A stretch of DNA of 64,000 nt from Chitinophagaceae bacterium PMP191F (GTDB lineage: Bacteria; Bacteroidota; Bacteroidia; Chitinophagales; Chitinophagaceae): assembly GCA_001302245.1 (NCBI GenBank), contig LGYU01000036.1, positions 1 through 64,000 of the forward strand, read 5' to 3'. Under the pieces are notes generated by a model. The model was given only the letters and a program-made list of their open reading frames with translations. It ran no database searches and was not told where the DNA came from. Numbering within the stretch: the stretch's first letter is position 1; the number at the start of each line of letters is the position of its first letter. Shown piece by piece: positions 17,905 to 25,529 of the stretch. The position numbers were made by a program, and so were the translations under genes.

Positions 17905-18318
17905 TCAGCAGTATTCATTGAACGCTGCCATCAGGTTCTGTGCTATCATTTGAGCAGGTCTTCCTTCGATCTGGTGACGTTCGATAAAGTGCACCAGCTG
18001 ACCGTCTTTAAACAACGCAATAGACGGAGAAGAGGGAGGATAAGGCAACAGGTGCTCTCTCAGTTTCTTTATCGCATCAACATCAAAACCTGCAAAACTG
18101 GTGCTCAGGTGGTCAGGCTTTTTAGTAGCATTGGCCACTGCCATCAATACACCAGGACGTGCAGTACCAGCCGAACAACCACATACCGAGTTTAGCACCA
18201 CCAGCGTTGTGCCTTTTTCTTTTAATTGATTATCAACCGCTTCCGGAGTCAGAAGTTCAGTAAAACCATTATCGGTCAATTCTTCCTTCATTGGAAGTAC
18301 TATTTCTGCAGGATACAT
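17905..18318 (-). CDS. Bacilliredoxin (BrxA/BrxB, YphP/YqiW family)
   Basis: 137 residues from ATG 18318 (MYPAEIVLPM), the canonical family start; upstream in-frame codons are non-homologous. The active-site CGC motif is at residues 46-48 in NSVCGCSAG. Bacilliredoxins remove bacillithiol from S-bacillithiolated proteins in the cytoplasm. The presence of a bshC gene at 41.7 kb in the same window supports bacillithiol as the thiol of this organism. The gene has its own terminator and is divergent from hsp20; the roughly 250 bp between them contain phased direct repeats that could regulate either gene, fitting a stress response. Confidence 0.93.
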   Translation of the reverse strand: MYPAEIVLPMKEELTDNGFTELLTPEAVDNQLKEKGTTLVVLNSVCGCSAGTARPGVLMAVANATKKPDHLSTSFAGFDVDAIKKLREHLLPYPPSSPSIALFKDGQLVHFIERHQIEGRPAQMIAQNLMAAFNEYC

Positions 18319-18365
18319 TTCTGAGTTTTTATTGTAAATAATTCTGATTACACATATATAGAACG

Positions 18366-18373
18366 CAAATTTA
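18366..18373 (-). promoter_or_regulatory. TAnnTTTG-type element before bacilliredoxin gene
   Basis: TAAATTTG on the minus strand matches the -7 consensus, about 48 bp before the start codon. No clear -33 TTTG was found. Confidence 0.4.
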
Positions 18374-18405
18374 CGCAAAAAGTTGATTGCCGCTTCCCGG
18401 AAGCC

Positions 18406-18486
18406 AATACTGCACTTCTGTCATACAATCCATTACAATACTGCACTTTTGACATATCCAATTAAATGATTTCTCTCCCTTTGACA
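18406..18486 (+). promoter_or_regulatory. Three helically phased direct repeats upstream of hsp20
   Basis: A 20-bp unit starting AATACTGCACTT at 18406 recurs at 18437 with 18 of 20 matches; the shared core then recurs as TTTGACA at 18480. Core positions 18417, 18448 and 18480 are spaced 31 and 32 bp, i.e. three helical turns. This is the layout of activator sites on one DNA face, about 90-165 bp before the hsp20 ATG. Confidence 0.45.
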
Positions 18487-18571
18487 GTAAAATTCATCAT
18501 TTCTGGCACTGGTACGCCATTTGAAAAATCATCTGCGTATACATTTTAAAACAATAAAAATTAAATACGCT

Positions 18572-19009
18572 ATGACACTCGTAAAGTTTAACAACCGCCC
18601 GGCTAACAGATCTTTCAATACTGTATTTGATGACCTGCTGAACCAGTTTCCCGCAGTATGGAATGATGCAAGGACTACAGGCAATGCAGCTCCCGTAAAT
18701 ATTCATGAAACTACCGAAGCTTATCATCTTGAAATGAGCATTCCCGGTGTTGCCAAAGAAGACTTTACTGTGAAGTTGGAAAAAGGTATTCTGTCTGTAA
18801 GTTTTGAGAAAAAAGAAGAAACAAAAGCGGAAGACTATAAAACGATCCGTCGCGAATTTTCATATCGCAGCTTCACACGCAACTTTCATGTAGAAGAAAA
18901 TATTGATACGAATAAAATTCAGGCGAAGTACGAAAACGGTATCCTGAAACTTTTATTGCCCAAGCAGGAACAAACAAAAGTTGCTGCACAGCAAATCAGC
19001 GTTCAGTAA
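18572..19009 (+). CDS. Hsp20/alpha-crystallin small heat shock protein
   Basis: 145 residues from ATG 18572 (MTLVKFNNRP). The alpha-crystallin domain runs from about residue 40 to 135: ETTEAYHLEMSIPGV at its start and the C-terminal ENGILKLLLPK strand typical of the family. Small heat shock proteins are ATP-independent chaperones that hold unfolding proteins in the cytoplasm. The N-terminal arm contains a FDDLLNQF-type amphipathic segment. The gene is single, with its own terminator. The phased direct repeats upstream suggest activator-dependent control. I see no exact TAnnTTTG element directly before it, unlike many housekeeping genes here. Confidence 0.95.
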   Translation: MTLVKFNNRPANRSFNTVFDDLLNQFPAVWNDARTTGNAAPVNIHETTEAYHLEMSIPGVAKEDFTVKLEKGILSVSFEKKEETKAEDYKTIRREFSYRSFTRNFHVEENIDTNKIQAKYENGILKLLLPKQEQTKVAAQQISVQ

Positions 19010-19060
19010 TCGTTTAAAGAAATCTTAAAATTTTTCATACGCAGTTGGTTTTGGTTAGTG

Positions 19061-19094
19061 ACCCGTCCCGATTTTTATTGGGATGGGTTTTTTA
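19061..19094 (+). terminator. Rho-independent terminator after hsp20
   Basis: ACCCGTCCC (19061-19069) pairs with GGGATGGGT (19080-19088, one G-U pair) and is followed by TTTTTATT. Confidence 0.8.
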
Positions 19095-19132
19095 TTGTTT
19101 TATGTTAACTTCGGCCACGATTTAAACCCAAC

Positions 19133-20449
19133 ATGAGAAGTCCCAACTCTTGTATCCAGCGAAGCATTGTATTATTTATAGTGTTTGTTATACAAACCTG
19201 TTGTCTGATGGCGCAGGTTAATCATGGCGTAGCTACCGACACGGTTCCTAAACCGGTTGATACCGCTGCCATGTCATTCCCGGCGGTAGATTCATTTGAT
19301 ATGCATCTGCGCATTAAAAACCTGAACCCGTATTTTACACTGCATGTTGACTCTTCATTGAATTATAAACTGGAGATCAATCGTGATGAAGCAGGGTATT
19401 ACTGGTACCTGCGCAATTCTCCTGTAGGGCTGCGTATCAATAAGGATAATGGTATGCTGTCTTTCAAAGCAGAGAAATCATTCTTCCTGTCGGGCAAACT
19501 GAAATACGATAATGAATACCGGGTAAACCTTGGTGTACAAAGCCTGAACAATCCCAAAGAACACGTCGACACTTCTTTCACGATCGTTTTTTACAATACC
19601 GACATCATTGTATCACGCGTTAAACCTTCGGTAAGTTCTACCCTTACTGTTGATGAAGGCGATACCGTTGCGTTTAAAGTACAATGTGAAAATGGCAGCT
19701 TCCCCATCGAAAACATTACTTTCTTTGCTAATATGCCGCTGAAAAATTTCACGCTGGTAAGAAAATGTGATGATGATTTCATCTGGTCGCCCCCGTTCGA
19801 TTTTGTAAAAGAGACCGACTCTGGGAAAGTACGCATACTACTGCTGAGCTTTGTAGGTTCCAACCGGTTTATGGCACGTGATACAGCTACTGTAAAGATC
19901 ATTGTACGTGATGCATTGAACTATCCGTTGGCAATACAGGATTACAATCTTACAGTACGGAATATCAACTCCTACGTGTTAAGGCTGAAATACACCTTCG
20001 TACAACTGGACAGGGGTATCAAGAAAACTAAAGGCACCCGCACCACCTTTGATATTACCAGCCCTACCACGGCACTTACAGGCACTATCCTCAGCACATC
20101 AGGCAGTTCTGGCACACAGAGCGTGGGCAAGGTGATGCCAAGCGTAGGCGTGGCCCTGGTACCGGTAAAAGAGGCCGTAGCACCCACCCGCACCATGGAA
20201 CAAAACCAGGCATCTAATATCAGGGCTGCTATCAAACGTCTTGAGTACATGGTGAGCGACAATGCCCTGGTTGGCGAACGTGACCCGGATATTTCCAAAA
20301 AGATGAACAAATTGAAAGAGGAACTGAAACAAACCCAGGTTCAGCTGATCGATGTTCCCCTGGAGATAGTCAGCACTATGACAGAAAAAGAGCTGAACGA
20401 TTATTTCAACAGCCCTAAAGTGCGTAAGAAATACCGTTTGAAAAAATAA
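19133..20449 (+). CDS. Exported beta-rich protein of unknown function
   Basis: 438 residues. A signal peptide (residues 1-28, ending LMAQ) precedes a beta-rich region with Ig- or cadherin-like strand patterns (RINKDNGMLSFKA, TVDEGDTVAFKV, IIVRDALNYPLAIQDYNLTV), suggesting two tandem sandwich domains at about 70-170 and 175-290. A Thr/Ser/Gly-rich linker (about 300-350) leads to a charged, helical C-terminal part (about 360-438) that ends in a basic tail KKYRLKK. I do not recognise a named family. It is probably periplasmic or outer-membrane associated. The next gene, 106 bp downstream, is another small exported protein, separated by an AT-rich inverted repeat. Confidence 0.75.
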   Translation: MRSPNSCIQRSIVLFIVFVIQTCCLMAQVNHGVATDTVPKPVDTAAMSFPAVDSFDMHLRIKNLNPYFTLHVDSSLNYKLEINRDEAGYYWYLRNSPVGLRINKDNGMLSFKAEKSFFLSGKLKYDNEYRVNLGVQSLNNPKEHVDTSFTIVFYNTDIIVSRVKPSVSSTLTVDEGDTVAFKVQCENGSFPIENITFFANMPLKNFTLVRKCDDDFIWSPPFDFVKETDSGKVRILLLSFVGSNRFMARDTATVKIIVRDALNYPLAIQDYNLTVRNINSYVLRLKYTFVQLDRGIKKTKGTRTTFDITSPTTALTGTILSTSGSSGTQSVGKVMPSVGVALVPVKEAVAPTRTMEQNQASNIRAAIKRLEYMVSDNALVGERDPDISKKMNKLKEELKQTQVQLIDVPLEIVSTMTEKELNDYFNSPKVRKKYRLKK

Positions 20450-20475
20450 CCATTTTGCAAATTTGAAAATGTGTT

Positions 20476-20534
20476 AATTTGAAAATGACATTACAGGGAT
20501 CAAAAGAACAATACCTGGCATTCATTTTCAAATT
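20476..20534. repeat. Inverted repeat AATTTGAAAATGA / TCATTTTCAAATT
   Basis: A perfect 13-bp inverted repeat with a 33-bp centre fills the gap between two exported-protein genes; extra half copies (AAATTTGAAAAT at 20459, TTTTCAAAT at 20549) flank it. Same word as the repeats at 21.0, 29.2, 51.9 and 56.9 kb. Confidence 0.65.
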
Positions 20535-20555
20535 GTCAAATCCAACTATTTTCAA

Positions 20556-21008
20556 ATGAGATATTATTACCTTTTTATACTCACGCTCATTGCCGGCACA
20601 TCACTGCATGCACAAACCACTGAAGACTCAGTAAAGGCCACGATAAACAAGCTGTTCGAAAGCATGAAGAACAGCGATGCTGCAGCTTTAACAAGTGTAT
20701 TTGCAGACAGTGCTATTATGCAGACAATAGTGAATACCAAAGATGGGAAAACGATCATTCGGAATGAAAAGATCGTGGATTTCAGTGCCGCTATCAGCAA
20801 ATTACCCAAAGGTGCTGCCGATGAACGGATCACATTTGAAACAGTAAAAACAGATGGTCCGCTGGCGATTGTATGGACCCCTTACCAGTTTTATTTCAAT
20901 AGTCAGTTCAGCCATTGCGGAGTAAATTCATTTCAACTGGTTCGCCTCAACGGGCAGTGGAAAATTCAATACATCATAGATACGCGAAGAAAACAGTGTA
21001 CTGATTAA
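20556..21008 (+). CDS. Exported NTF2-like (SnoaL-type) protein
   Basis: 150 residues. Signal peptide 1-20 (ending SLHAQ). The rest fits the NTF2-like fold: an N-terminal helix pair (DSVKATINKLFESMKNSDAAALTSVFADSAIM) and the closing strands SFQLVRLNGQWKIQYI, a pattern seen in SnoaL/ketosteroid-isomerase-like small proteins. Members act as binding domains or enzymes with diverse small ligands, and the function here cannot be deduced. Probably periplasmic. A long hairpin follows directly after the stop. Confidence 0.75.
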   Translation: MRYYYLFILTLIAGTSLHAQTTEDSVKATINKLFESMKNSDAAALTSVFADSAIMQTIVNTKDGKTIIRNEKIVDFSAAISKLPKGAADERITFETVKTDGPLAIVWTPYQFYFNSQFSHCGVNSFQLVRLNGQWKIQYIIDTRRKQCTD

Positions 21009-21018
21009 TTAATGAGCA

Positions 21019-21074
21019 AATTTGAAAATTTGAAAATGCCAACAGGTTGGATATCATTTTCAAATTTTCAAATT
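21019..21074. repeat. Long hairpin repeat of AATTTGAAAAT words
   Basis: A perfect 20-bp inverted repeat (21019-21038 and 21055-21074) made of AATTTGAAAA units; inside it CCAAC-AG-GTTGG adds five more pairs with a 4-nt bulge. It sits 11 bp after the NTF2-like stop and just past the arginine decarboxylase stop, so it may also terminate both converging transcripts. Confidence 0.75.
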
Positions 21075-21084
21075 ACTTTGCAGA

Positions 21085-22479
21085 TTAATAGCCCAGGATT
21101 TTCAACATACTCTGCGCACTCTGCTCCTTCGCATATAGCCAATCTACCAGTTTGCCATTTTTATCATGACCCACTATTACGTGTTTGGGTGAAGGGATTA
21201 GGCAGTGCTTGATGCCACCATAACCACTGATCTGGTCCTGGTAAGCACCTGTATGGAAAAAGCCCAGGTATAATGGCTCTCCGTTTGTTATTTTAGGCAG
21301 GAACACTTCATTCACATGTTCCTCTGAGTCGTAATAATCGTGACTATCGCAGGTAATACCTCCCAGTACCACGCGCTGATATTCCTCATCCCACTTATTT
21401 ACAGGCAGCAGCAGGAACTTTTCACCAATACCCCAGGTATCGGGCAATGTAGTGATGAATGAAGAATCGATCATATACCATATCTCACGATCATTCTGCA
21501 TCTTCTGCCCTATCACGCTATAAATATGCGCCATGCTTTCACCCACGGTGTAACTACCAAACTCAGTAAAGATGTTCGGCATGGGTACATGGTTTTTGTT
21601 ACAGGCTTTTTTGATATTGCCGATGATCTCGTTGATCATGAACTGGTAATCGTATTCGAAGCCCAGTGAGTGCTTGATGGGGAAACCACCACCGATGTTG
21701 ATTGAATCCAGTTCGGGACAGATTTTTTTCAACTGACAATACAGGTTGATCACTTTATTCAGCTCACTCCAGTAATAAATATCGTCTTTAATACCCTTGT
21801 TCAGGAAGATATGCAGCATTTTTAGCTGGAAACGATCTTCATTACCTTCAATCTTATCAACATAAAATTCCAGTACATCGCGTGCACGGAAACCAAGACG
21901 GGATGTGTAGAACGGGAATGTAGGTTCTTCTTCCGCAGCAATACGGATACCCAGCTTAAAAGGCACCTTCACCGATCTTTTATACTGCTGCAGTTCGTCC
22001 TTGTTATCCAGTACAGGCACTACATTTTTAAAACCGGAGTTCAACAGACTCGCAATGCGGCTGGTGTAGGTCTTTTGCTTATATCCGTTACAGATGATAA
22101 ACGTGTCCTTGGTAATCTTCTTTTTGGCATACAGCTTCTTGATAATCTCAATATCGTATGCGTAAGAAGTCTCCAGGTGAATGTCATGCTTAAGGGCTTC
22201 TTCTACAACAAAAGAAAAGTGTGAGCTCTTGGTACAATAACAATAGTTATACTCTCCTGTGTAGCGATGCTTTTTAATAGCATTGGCAAACATCTGCTTG
22301 GCTTTCTTGATCTGCATACCGATCTTGGGCAAATAGGTAAGCTTCATAGGCGTACCGTACTTGGCGATCAGTGCCTGCAGATCGAGGCCGTTGAAATAGA
22401 GATTGCCGTCTTTTGTGTCGAAACCGTCCTGGGGGAAGTTGAAAGTTTGCTTCACCAGATCGGTATACGAGTTGTTCAT
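21085..22479 (-). CDS. speA: Arginine decarboxylase-type PLP enzyme (fold type III)
   Basis: 464 residues from ATG 22479 (MNNSYTDLVKQ); an in-frame TTG lies 12 bases upstream. It belongs to the alanine racemase-fold decarboxylases. The PLP lysine is in YCYCTKSSHF, the phosphate-binding Gly loop in INIGGGFP, and the C-terminal active-site Cys in GITCDSHD. Bacteroidota use such a short form (about 460-470 residues) as biosynthetic arginine decarboxylase, making agmatine for polyamine synthesis, whereas the enterobacterial SpeA is over 600 residues with an inserted domain. Substrate is by homology only. A good promoter (TTTG-N18-TACTTTTG) lies just upstream. Confidence 0.88.
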   Translation of the reverse strand: MNNSYTDLVKQTFNFPQDGFDTKDGNLYFNGLDLQALIAKYGTPMKLTYLPKIGMQIKKAKQMFANAIKKHRYTGEYNYCYCTKSSHFSFVVEEALKHDIHLETSYAYDIEIIKKLYAKKKITKDTFIICNGYKQKTYTSRIASLLNSGFKNVVPVLDNKDELQQYKRSVKVPFKLGIRIAAEEEPTFPFYTSRLGFRARDVLEFYVDKIEGNEDRFQLKMLHIFLNKGIKDDIYYWSELNKVINLYCQLKKICPELDSINIGGGFPIKHSLGFEYDYQFMINEIIGNIKKACNKNHVPMPNIFTEFGSYTVGESMAHIYSVIGQKMQNDREIWYMIDSSFITTLPDTWGIGEKFLLLPVNKWDEEYQRVVLGGITCDSHDYYDSEEHVNEVFLPKITNGEPLYLGFFHTGAYQDQISGYGGIKHCLIPSPKHVIVGHDKNGKLVDWLYAKEQSAQSMLKILGY

Positions 22480-22553
22480 GTACTGGTTCAAGGTGCTGCG
22501 GATGATGTTTTTAAGTAGTTAGTAAAAACGTATACCAAGTAACAAAAATTACG

Positions 22554-22583
22554 CAAAAGTAGTTTTTTGCACGATTCAACAAA
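22554..22583 (-). promoter_or_regulatory. Bacteroidota-type promoter for arginine decarboxylase gene
   Basis: Minus strand: TTTG (22583-22580), 18 nt, then TACTTTTG (22561-22554). The start site would be near 22549, leaving a leader of about 70 nt. The -33 element abuts the A/T tract of the rplT terminator. Confidence 0.55.
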
Positions 22584-22584
22584 T

Positions 22585-22621
22585 AAAAAACCGGGCGTTG
22601 TTTGAAAAACACCCGGTTTTT
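22585..22621. terminator. Terminator after rplT
   Basis: AAAAAACCGGG pairs with CCCGGTTTTT around a partly paired centre. On the minus strand it follows the rplT stop by about 30 bp and ends in a T run. Confidence 0.85.
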
Positions 22622-22649
22622 ATTATAGAAATAGTTCAACTATTCATGC

Positions 22650-22994
22650 TTATTTTACAGAAGCTACCAGCGCTTTGAAGCTCTCAGGCTCATTCATAGC
22701 CAGGTCGGCCAGAATTTTGCGATCCAGTGTGATACCTTTCTGGTTCAGTTTGTGGATGAACTCAGAATAGGTCAGACCTTCAGGTCTAACAGCCGCGTTG
22801 ATACGGGCGATCCACAAAGTGCGGTATTCTCTTTTCTTTAATTTGCGACCAACATATTTGTACTGGAGACCTTTTTCCAATACGTTTTTGGCAACGGTGT
22901 AAACATTTTTACGTTTGCCATAGAAGCCTTTGGCTGCTTTCAGTACCCTTTTACGACGGGCGCGTGAAGCTACGGCATTTACTGAACGAGGCAT
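22650..22994 (-). CDS. rplT: 50S ribosomal protein L20
   Basis: 114 residues, the standard length. Start [19 protein letters not shown] and the basic helix [12 protein letters not shown] are diagnostic of bL20, an early assembly protein of the large subunit that binds 23S rRNA. It lies 94 bp after rpmI on the same strand and shares its transcript, ending in a strong terminator. In enterobacteria L20 represses its own operon by binding the leader, which is relevant to the long leader before rpmI here. Confidence 0.97.
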   Translation of the reverse strand: MPRSVNAVASRARRKRVLKAAKGFYGKRKNVYTVAKNVLEKGLQYKYVGRKLKKREYRTLWIARINAAVRPEGLTYSEFIHKLNQKGITLDRKILADLAMNEPESFKALVASVK

Positions 22995-23088
22995 ATCTTA
23001 ATTTTTTGAGATTAGTGATGGAAAATTTGCTGAATCAGGAAGAAAGATGGCCGGAGACGTTTTGCGGTCTGCGTCCTTCATCGCTTCT

Positions 23089-23286
23089 TTATTTCAAACG
23101 CAACAGACGTTTTACGAAGTCAACGTTTGATTTGTGAACAGCACCGTCAATTCTCATAGCACGTTTGCGCTTATTCGTTTTTTTGGTGAGGATGTGACGC
23201 TTGAAAGACTTCTGGTGGGTGATTTTACCCGTGCCGGTTACTTTAAACCTCTTTTTGGCACTTGAGTTTGTTTTAACCTTTGGCAT
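23089..23286 (-). CDS. rpmI: 50S ribosomal protein L35
   Basis: 65 residues, standard for bL35. Start [20 protein letters not shown] and the [12 protein letters not shown] stretch identify it. It is the first gene of a two-gene unit with rplT. In most bacteria infC is immediately upstream; here infC is nearly 1.5 kb away behind an opposite-strand gene and its own terminator, so rpmI-rplT must use their own promoter (see 23405-23412). Confidence 0.97.
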   Translation of the reverse strand: MPKVKTNSSAKKRFKVTGTGKITHQKSFKRHILTKKTNKRKRAMRIDGAVHKSNVDFVKRLLRLK

Positions 23287-23412
23287 TTTTTAATACCTTT
23301 TACTGTTATACCCTGCTGGCGCTCCCGAACAGACTGGAGACTTTTTGGGCCGTGTGGGCAATAAAGTTTATCCCCTTTTACGGTTCTAAACTTAAAATGG
23401 AGCGCAAAGGTA
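23287..23412 (-). promoter_or_regulatory. Promoter and long untranslated leader of rpmI-rplT
   Basis: Minus-strand TACCTTTG (23412-23405) is an exact -7 element. Transcription from about 23400 gives a leader of roughly 110 nt before rpmI. GCGCTCC at 23405-23399 and GGAGCGC at 23325-23319 are complementary, though the first copy overlaps the start site, so it may not be wholly in the RNA. A long leader fits autoregulation by L20, known in other phyla; no known leader motif was confirmed. Confidence 0.45.
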
Positions 23413-23781
23413 AGTATTTTGTCTGAAAGGTTAGTACAAAAATAAAACATTCAAAGAAATATTGGCTATTCCGCTAATATATATGATAATCAATCTATTA
23501 ATTATAATTTGTTGCCCTGATTGTTTGAAGATTAAGGCCGGTTCATCGCTTACAGCTTCTTCAGACCTCCAATTCCGGACTTATTTTCTATATTCACTCT
23601 CAACCAAAAGTCAAAACCAACAGCCAACACCTTGTATTAGTTTGGTAGCTCGCAGCCTTTACAACTACAAATTATAAACTGCCAACTACCCTTCTGCTAA
23701 AAGCCAAGCACCTGACAGCTAACTCCTGACTCTTCTTCCTTTTTTCCGTATTTTACCATTTCAAACTTTACCTGCGCATAT
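23413..23781. other. Gap upstream of ThuA-like gene with repeat-like debris
   Basis: No credible gene. The right half (about 23620-23760) is made of short phrases such as TACAACTACAAATTATAAACTG and CTAACTCCTGACTC-type words that resemble the intergenic repeats elsewhere in the window, but I could not align them to a specific copy. Confidence 0.3.
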
Positions 23782-24510
23782 ATGAAAAAACTTACCTGGT
23801 TACCATTGTTACTGTGCCTGGCTTTCTGCCAACCCGACAAATATCCGGATGCCAAAACAAAAAAGATACTGGTATTCTCTAAAACAGCCGGATTCCGGCA
23901 TTCTTCTATTCCCGATGGTAAAAGAGCCATCCTGAACATGGCCCGGCAAAACGGTTTCATTGCTGATACCACCGAAAATGCCGTTTATTTTACCGATGAT
24001 TCATTAAAGAAATACGCTGCGGTGGTATTTCTGAACACTACCGGCGATATTCTGAACGATGAACAACAGGCAGCCTTCGAGCGCTATATCCGCGCAGGTG
24101 GCGGCTATGCAGGTGTACATGCCGCTTCCGATACAGAATACGGCTGGCCCTGGTATGGCAAGCTGGTAGGTGCCTATTTTATCAAACATCCCGAACAACA
24201 GGAAGCGGTTCTGCATGTAACGGATCGAACGCATATTTCCACCAAACACCTGCCCGCAGAATGGAAACGCAAGGACGAATGGTACAATTTTAAAGATATC
24301 AATCCCGACATACATGTACTGATCACCATTGATGAAAAAAGCTACCAGGGTGGCTCTAACGGCGACAATCATCCTATGGCATGGTATCATTCCTTTGATG
24401 GTGGCCGCGCCTGGTACACAGCATTAGGCCATACCGAAGCATCTTACACTGACTCCAATTTCCTCAAACACCTGGAAGGAGGTATTCTGTATGCGATGGG
24501 GAAGAAATAG
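23782..24510 (+). CDS. ThuA domain lipoprotein
   Basis: 242 residues. A lipoprotein signal peptide with lipobox LAFC (cysteine near residue 16) anchors it. The ThuA-like domain (glutamine-amidotransferase-like fold) covers almost all of the rest: ILVFSKTAGFRHSSI at the start, AGGGYAGVHAASDTEYGW in the middle and GRAWYTALGHTEASY near the end are characteristic. ThuA-like proteins are linked to trehalose or other sugar utilisation, but the reaction is unproven. It lies alone on the plus strand between infC and rpmI, interrupting an otherwise conserved gene cluster and flanked by repeat-like DNA, which suggests insertion. Confidence 0.88.
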   Translation: MKKLTWLPLLLCLAFCQPDKYPDAKTKKILVFSKTAGFRHSSIPDGKRAILNMARQNGFIADTTENAVYFTDDSLKKYAAVVFLNTTGDILNDEQQAAFERYIRAGGGYAGVHAASDTEYGWPWYGKLVGAYFIKHPEQQEAVLHVTDRTHISTKHLPAEWKRKDEWYNFKDINPDIHVLITIDEKSYQGGSNGDNHPMAWYHSFDGGRAWYTALGHTEASYTDSNFLKHLEGGILYAMGKK

Positions 24511-24567
24511 TGATGTGCAAATTTGCTAATGACTGGATAGTGTTGACTGCTGCGGGCTTTGAGCCAT

Positions 24568-24705
24568 GAGCAGATACAAGTCCCGAAGAAAGACAGAAAT
24601 ACAAGTTGACAGGTTAACCAGGAATCAGCGAACGAAGTTTCTTTTAATCAGGAATTGCAGAACCAGAAATCAGAAACACGTAACCCGAAACTGTTTTCAT
24701 TGACC
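24568..24705 (+). repeat. Dispersed intergenic repeat, copy 1
   Basis: The 3' block (24605-24705) is present in reverse orientation at 44709-44802 with four substitutions and one 7-bp gap. The 5' block (24568-24618) is present in reverse orientation at 29041-29091 with 46 of 51 matches. It lies after the ThuA gene and ends just before the infC terminator. No ORF or transposase is associated. Confidence 0.85.
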
Positions 24706-24710
24706 ACAAT

Positions 24711-24748
24711 AAAAAAGAGCACCTGCTTTACACAGGTGCTCTTTTTTT
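24711..24748. terminator. Strong terminator after infC
   Basis: GAGCACCTG (24717-24725) pairs with CAGGTGCTC (24733-24741), flanked by A6 and T7, so it can work in both directions. It separates the thrS-infC transcript from rpmI-rplT. Confidence 0.9.
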
Positions 24749-24764
24749 ATGAATCCAGCAGCGA

Positions 24765-25352
24765 TTATTCTGCTTCTTTTTTCTTCTTCTGCGTTTTAGG
24801 TGCGAAGATCATCAGCATACGTTTACCTTCCAGCTTGGGCATGCCTTCCGGCTGACCAAATTCGGCCAAACGCTCTGCAAACTTCAGCAGTACCAGTTCG
24901 CCTCTTTCCTTGAACATGATAGCACGGCCTTTGAACTGTACGTACGCTTTTACCTTATTACCTTCTTTCAGAAAGCTTTCGGCATGACGTGCTTTAAAGT
25001 CAAAATCGTGGTCATCTGTACCAGGTGTAAAACGGATCTCTTTTACTTCAGCCGTTTTACTTTTGGCCTTCATCTCCTTTTCCTTCTTCTTCTTCTCGTA
25101 TAAGAATTTATTATAGTCGATGATCTTACAAACCGGCGGATCAGCCTGTGGAGAAATCTCAACCAGGTCGAGACCCTGATCCTGCGCCATACGCTGCGCT
25201 TCCTGCGTTGGATACACACCTACCGTTACATTATCCCCTACCAGGCGTACCTGTGGCACCCTGATCATGTGGTTGGTGCGATGTTCCTGTTGTTGCTCTT
25301 TTTTAAAACGGGGATTAAAATTACCTCTTGGAGGTCTTGGTGGAAATGCCAT
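24765..25352 (-). CDS. infC: Translation initiation factor IF-3
   Basis: 195 residues. The N-domain has RVPQVRLVGDN and GLDLVEISPQADPPVCKIIDY, the linker is Lys-rich (KKKKEKEMKAK), and the C-domain has VKEIRFTPGTDDHDF and GRAIMFKERG. IF-3 binds the 30S subunit and checks initiator tRNA and start codon. I use ATG 25352, which adds a Pro/Arg/Gln-rich N-terminal extension of about 28 residues. An acidic/basic tail (KTQKKKKEAE) closes it. It follows thrS by 177 bp, longer than a usual operon gap, and ends in a strong terminator. Confidence 0.96.
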   Translation of the reverse strand: MAFPPRPPRGNFNPRFKKEQQQEHRTNHMIRVPQVRLVGDNVTVGVYPTQEAQRMAQDQGLDLVEISPQADPPVCKIIDYNKFLYEKKKKEKEMKAKSKTAEVKEIRFTPGTDDHDFDFKARHAESFLKEGNKVKAYVQFKGRAIMFKERGELVLLKFAERLAEFGQPEGMPKLEGKRMLMIFAPKTQKKKKEAE

Positions 25353-25529
25353 TTACAATCTTTAAGTGAACAATTTTCTGTATTAGCGGCGATCTGTTTT
25401 ACTAATCAACACCGTTGTGTCGCCTTCCGGCAATTTGCCGTATGCAACGGTTTGAGCCTGTTTTGCCTGTTAGGCAGTTATCAATGGGTGGTAATCAAAA
25501 TATAACTGGCGGAGTGCTTCCAATGGTTA

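Noticed and set aside
18503-18520. Possible sigma-54 promoter TGGCAC before hsp20
   Set aside because: TGGCAC is present, but the -12 GC is one base too close and TTGC is absent, so the consensus fails.
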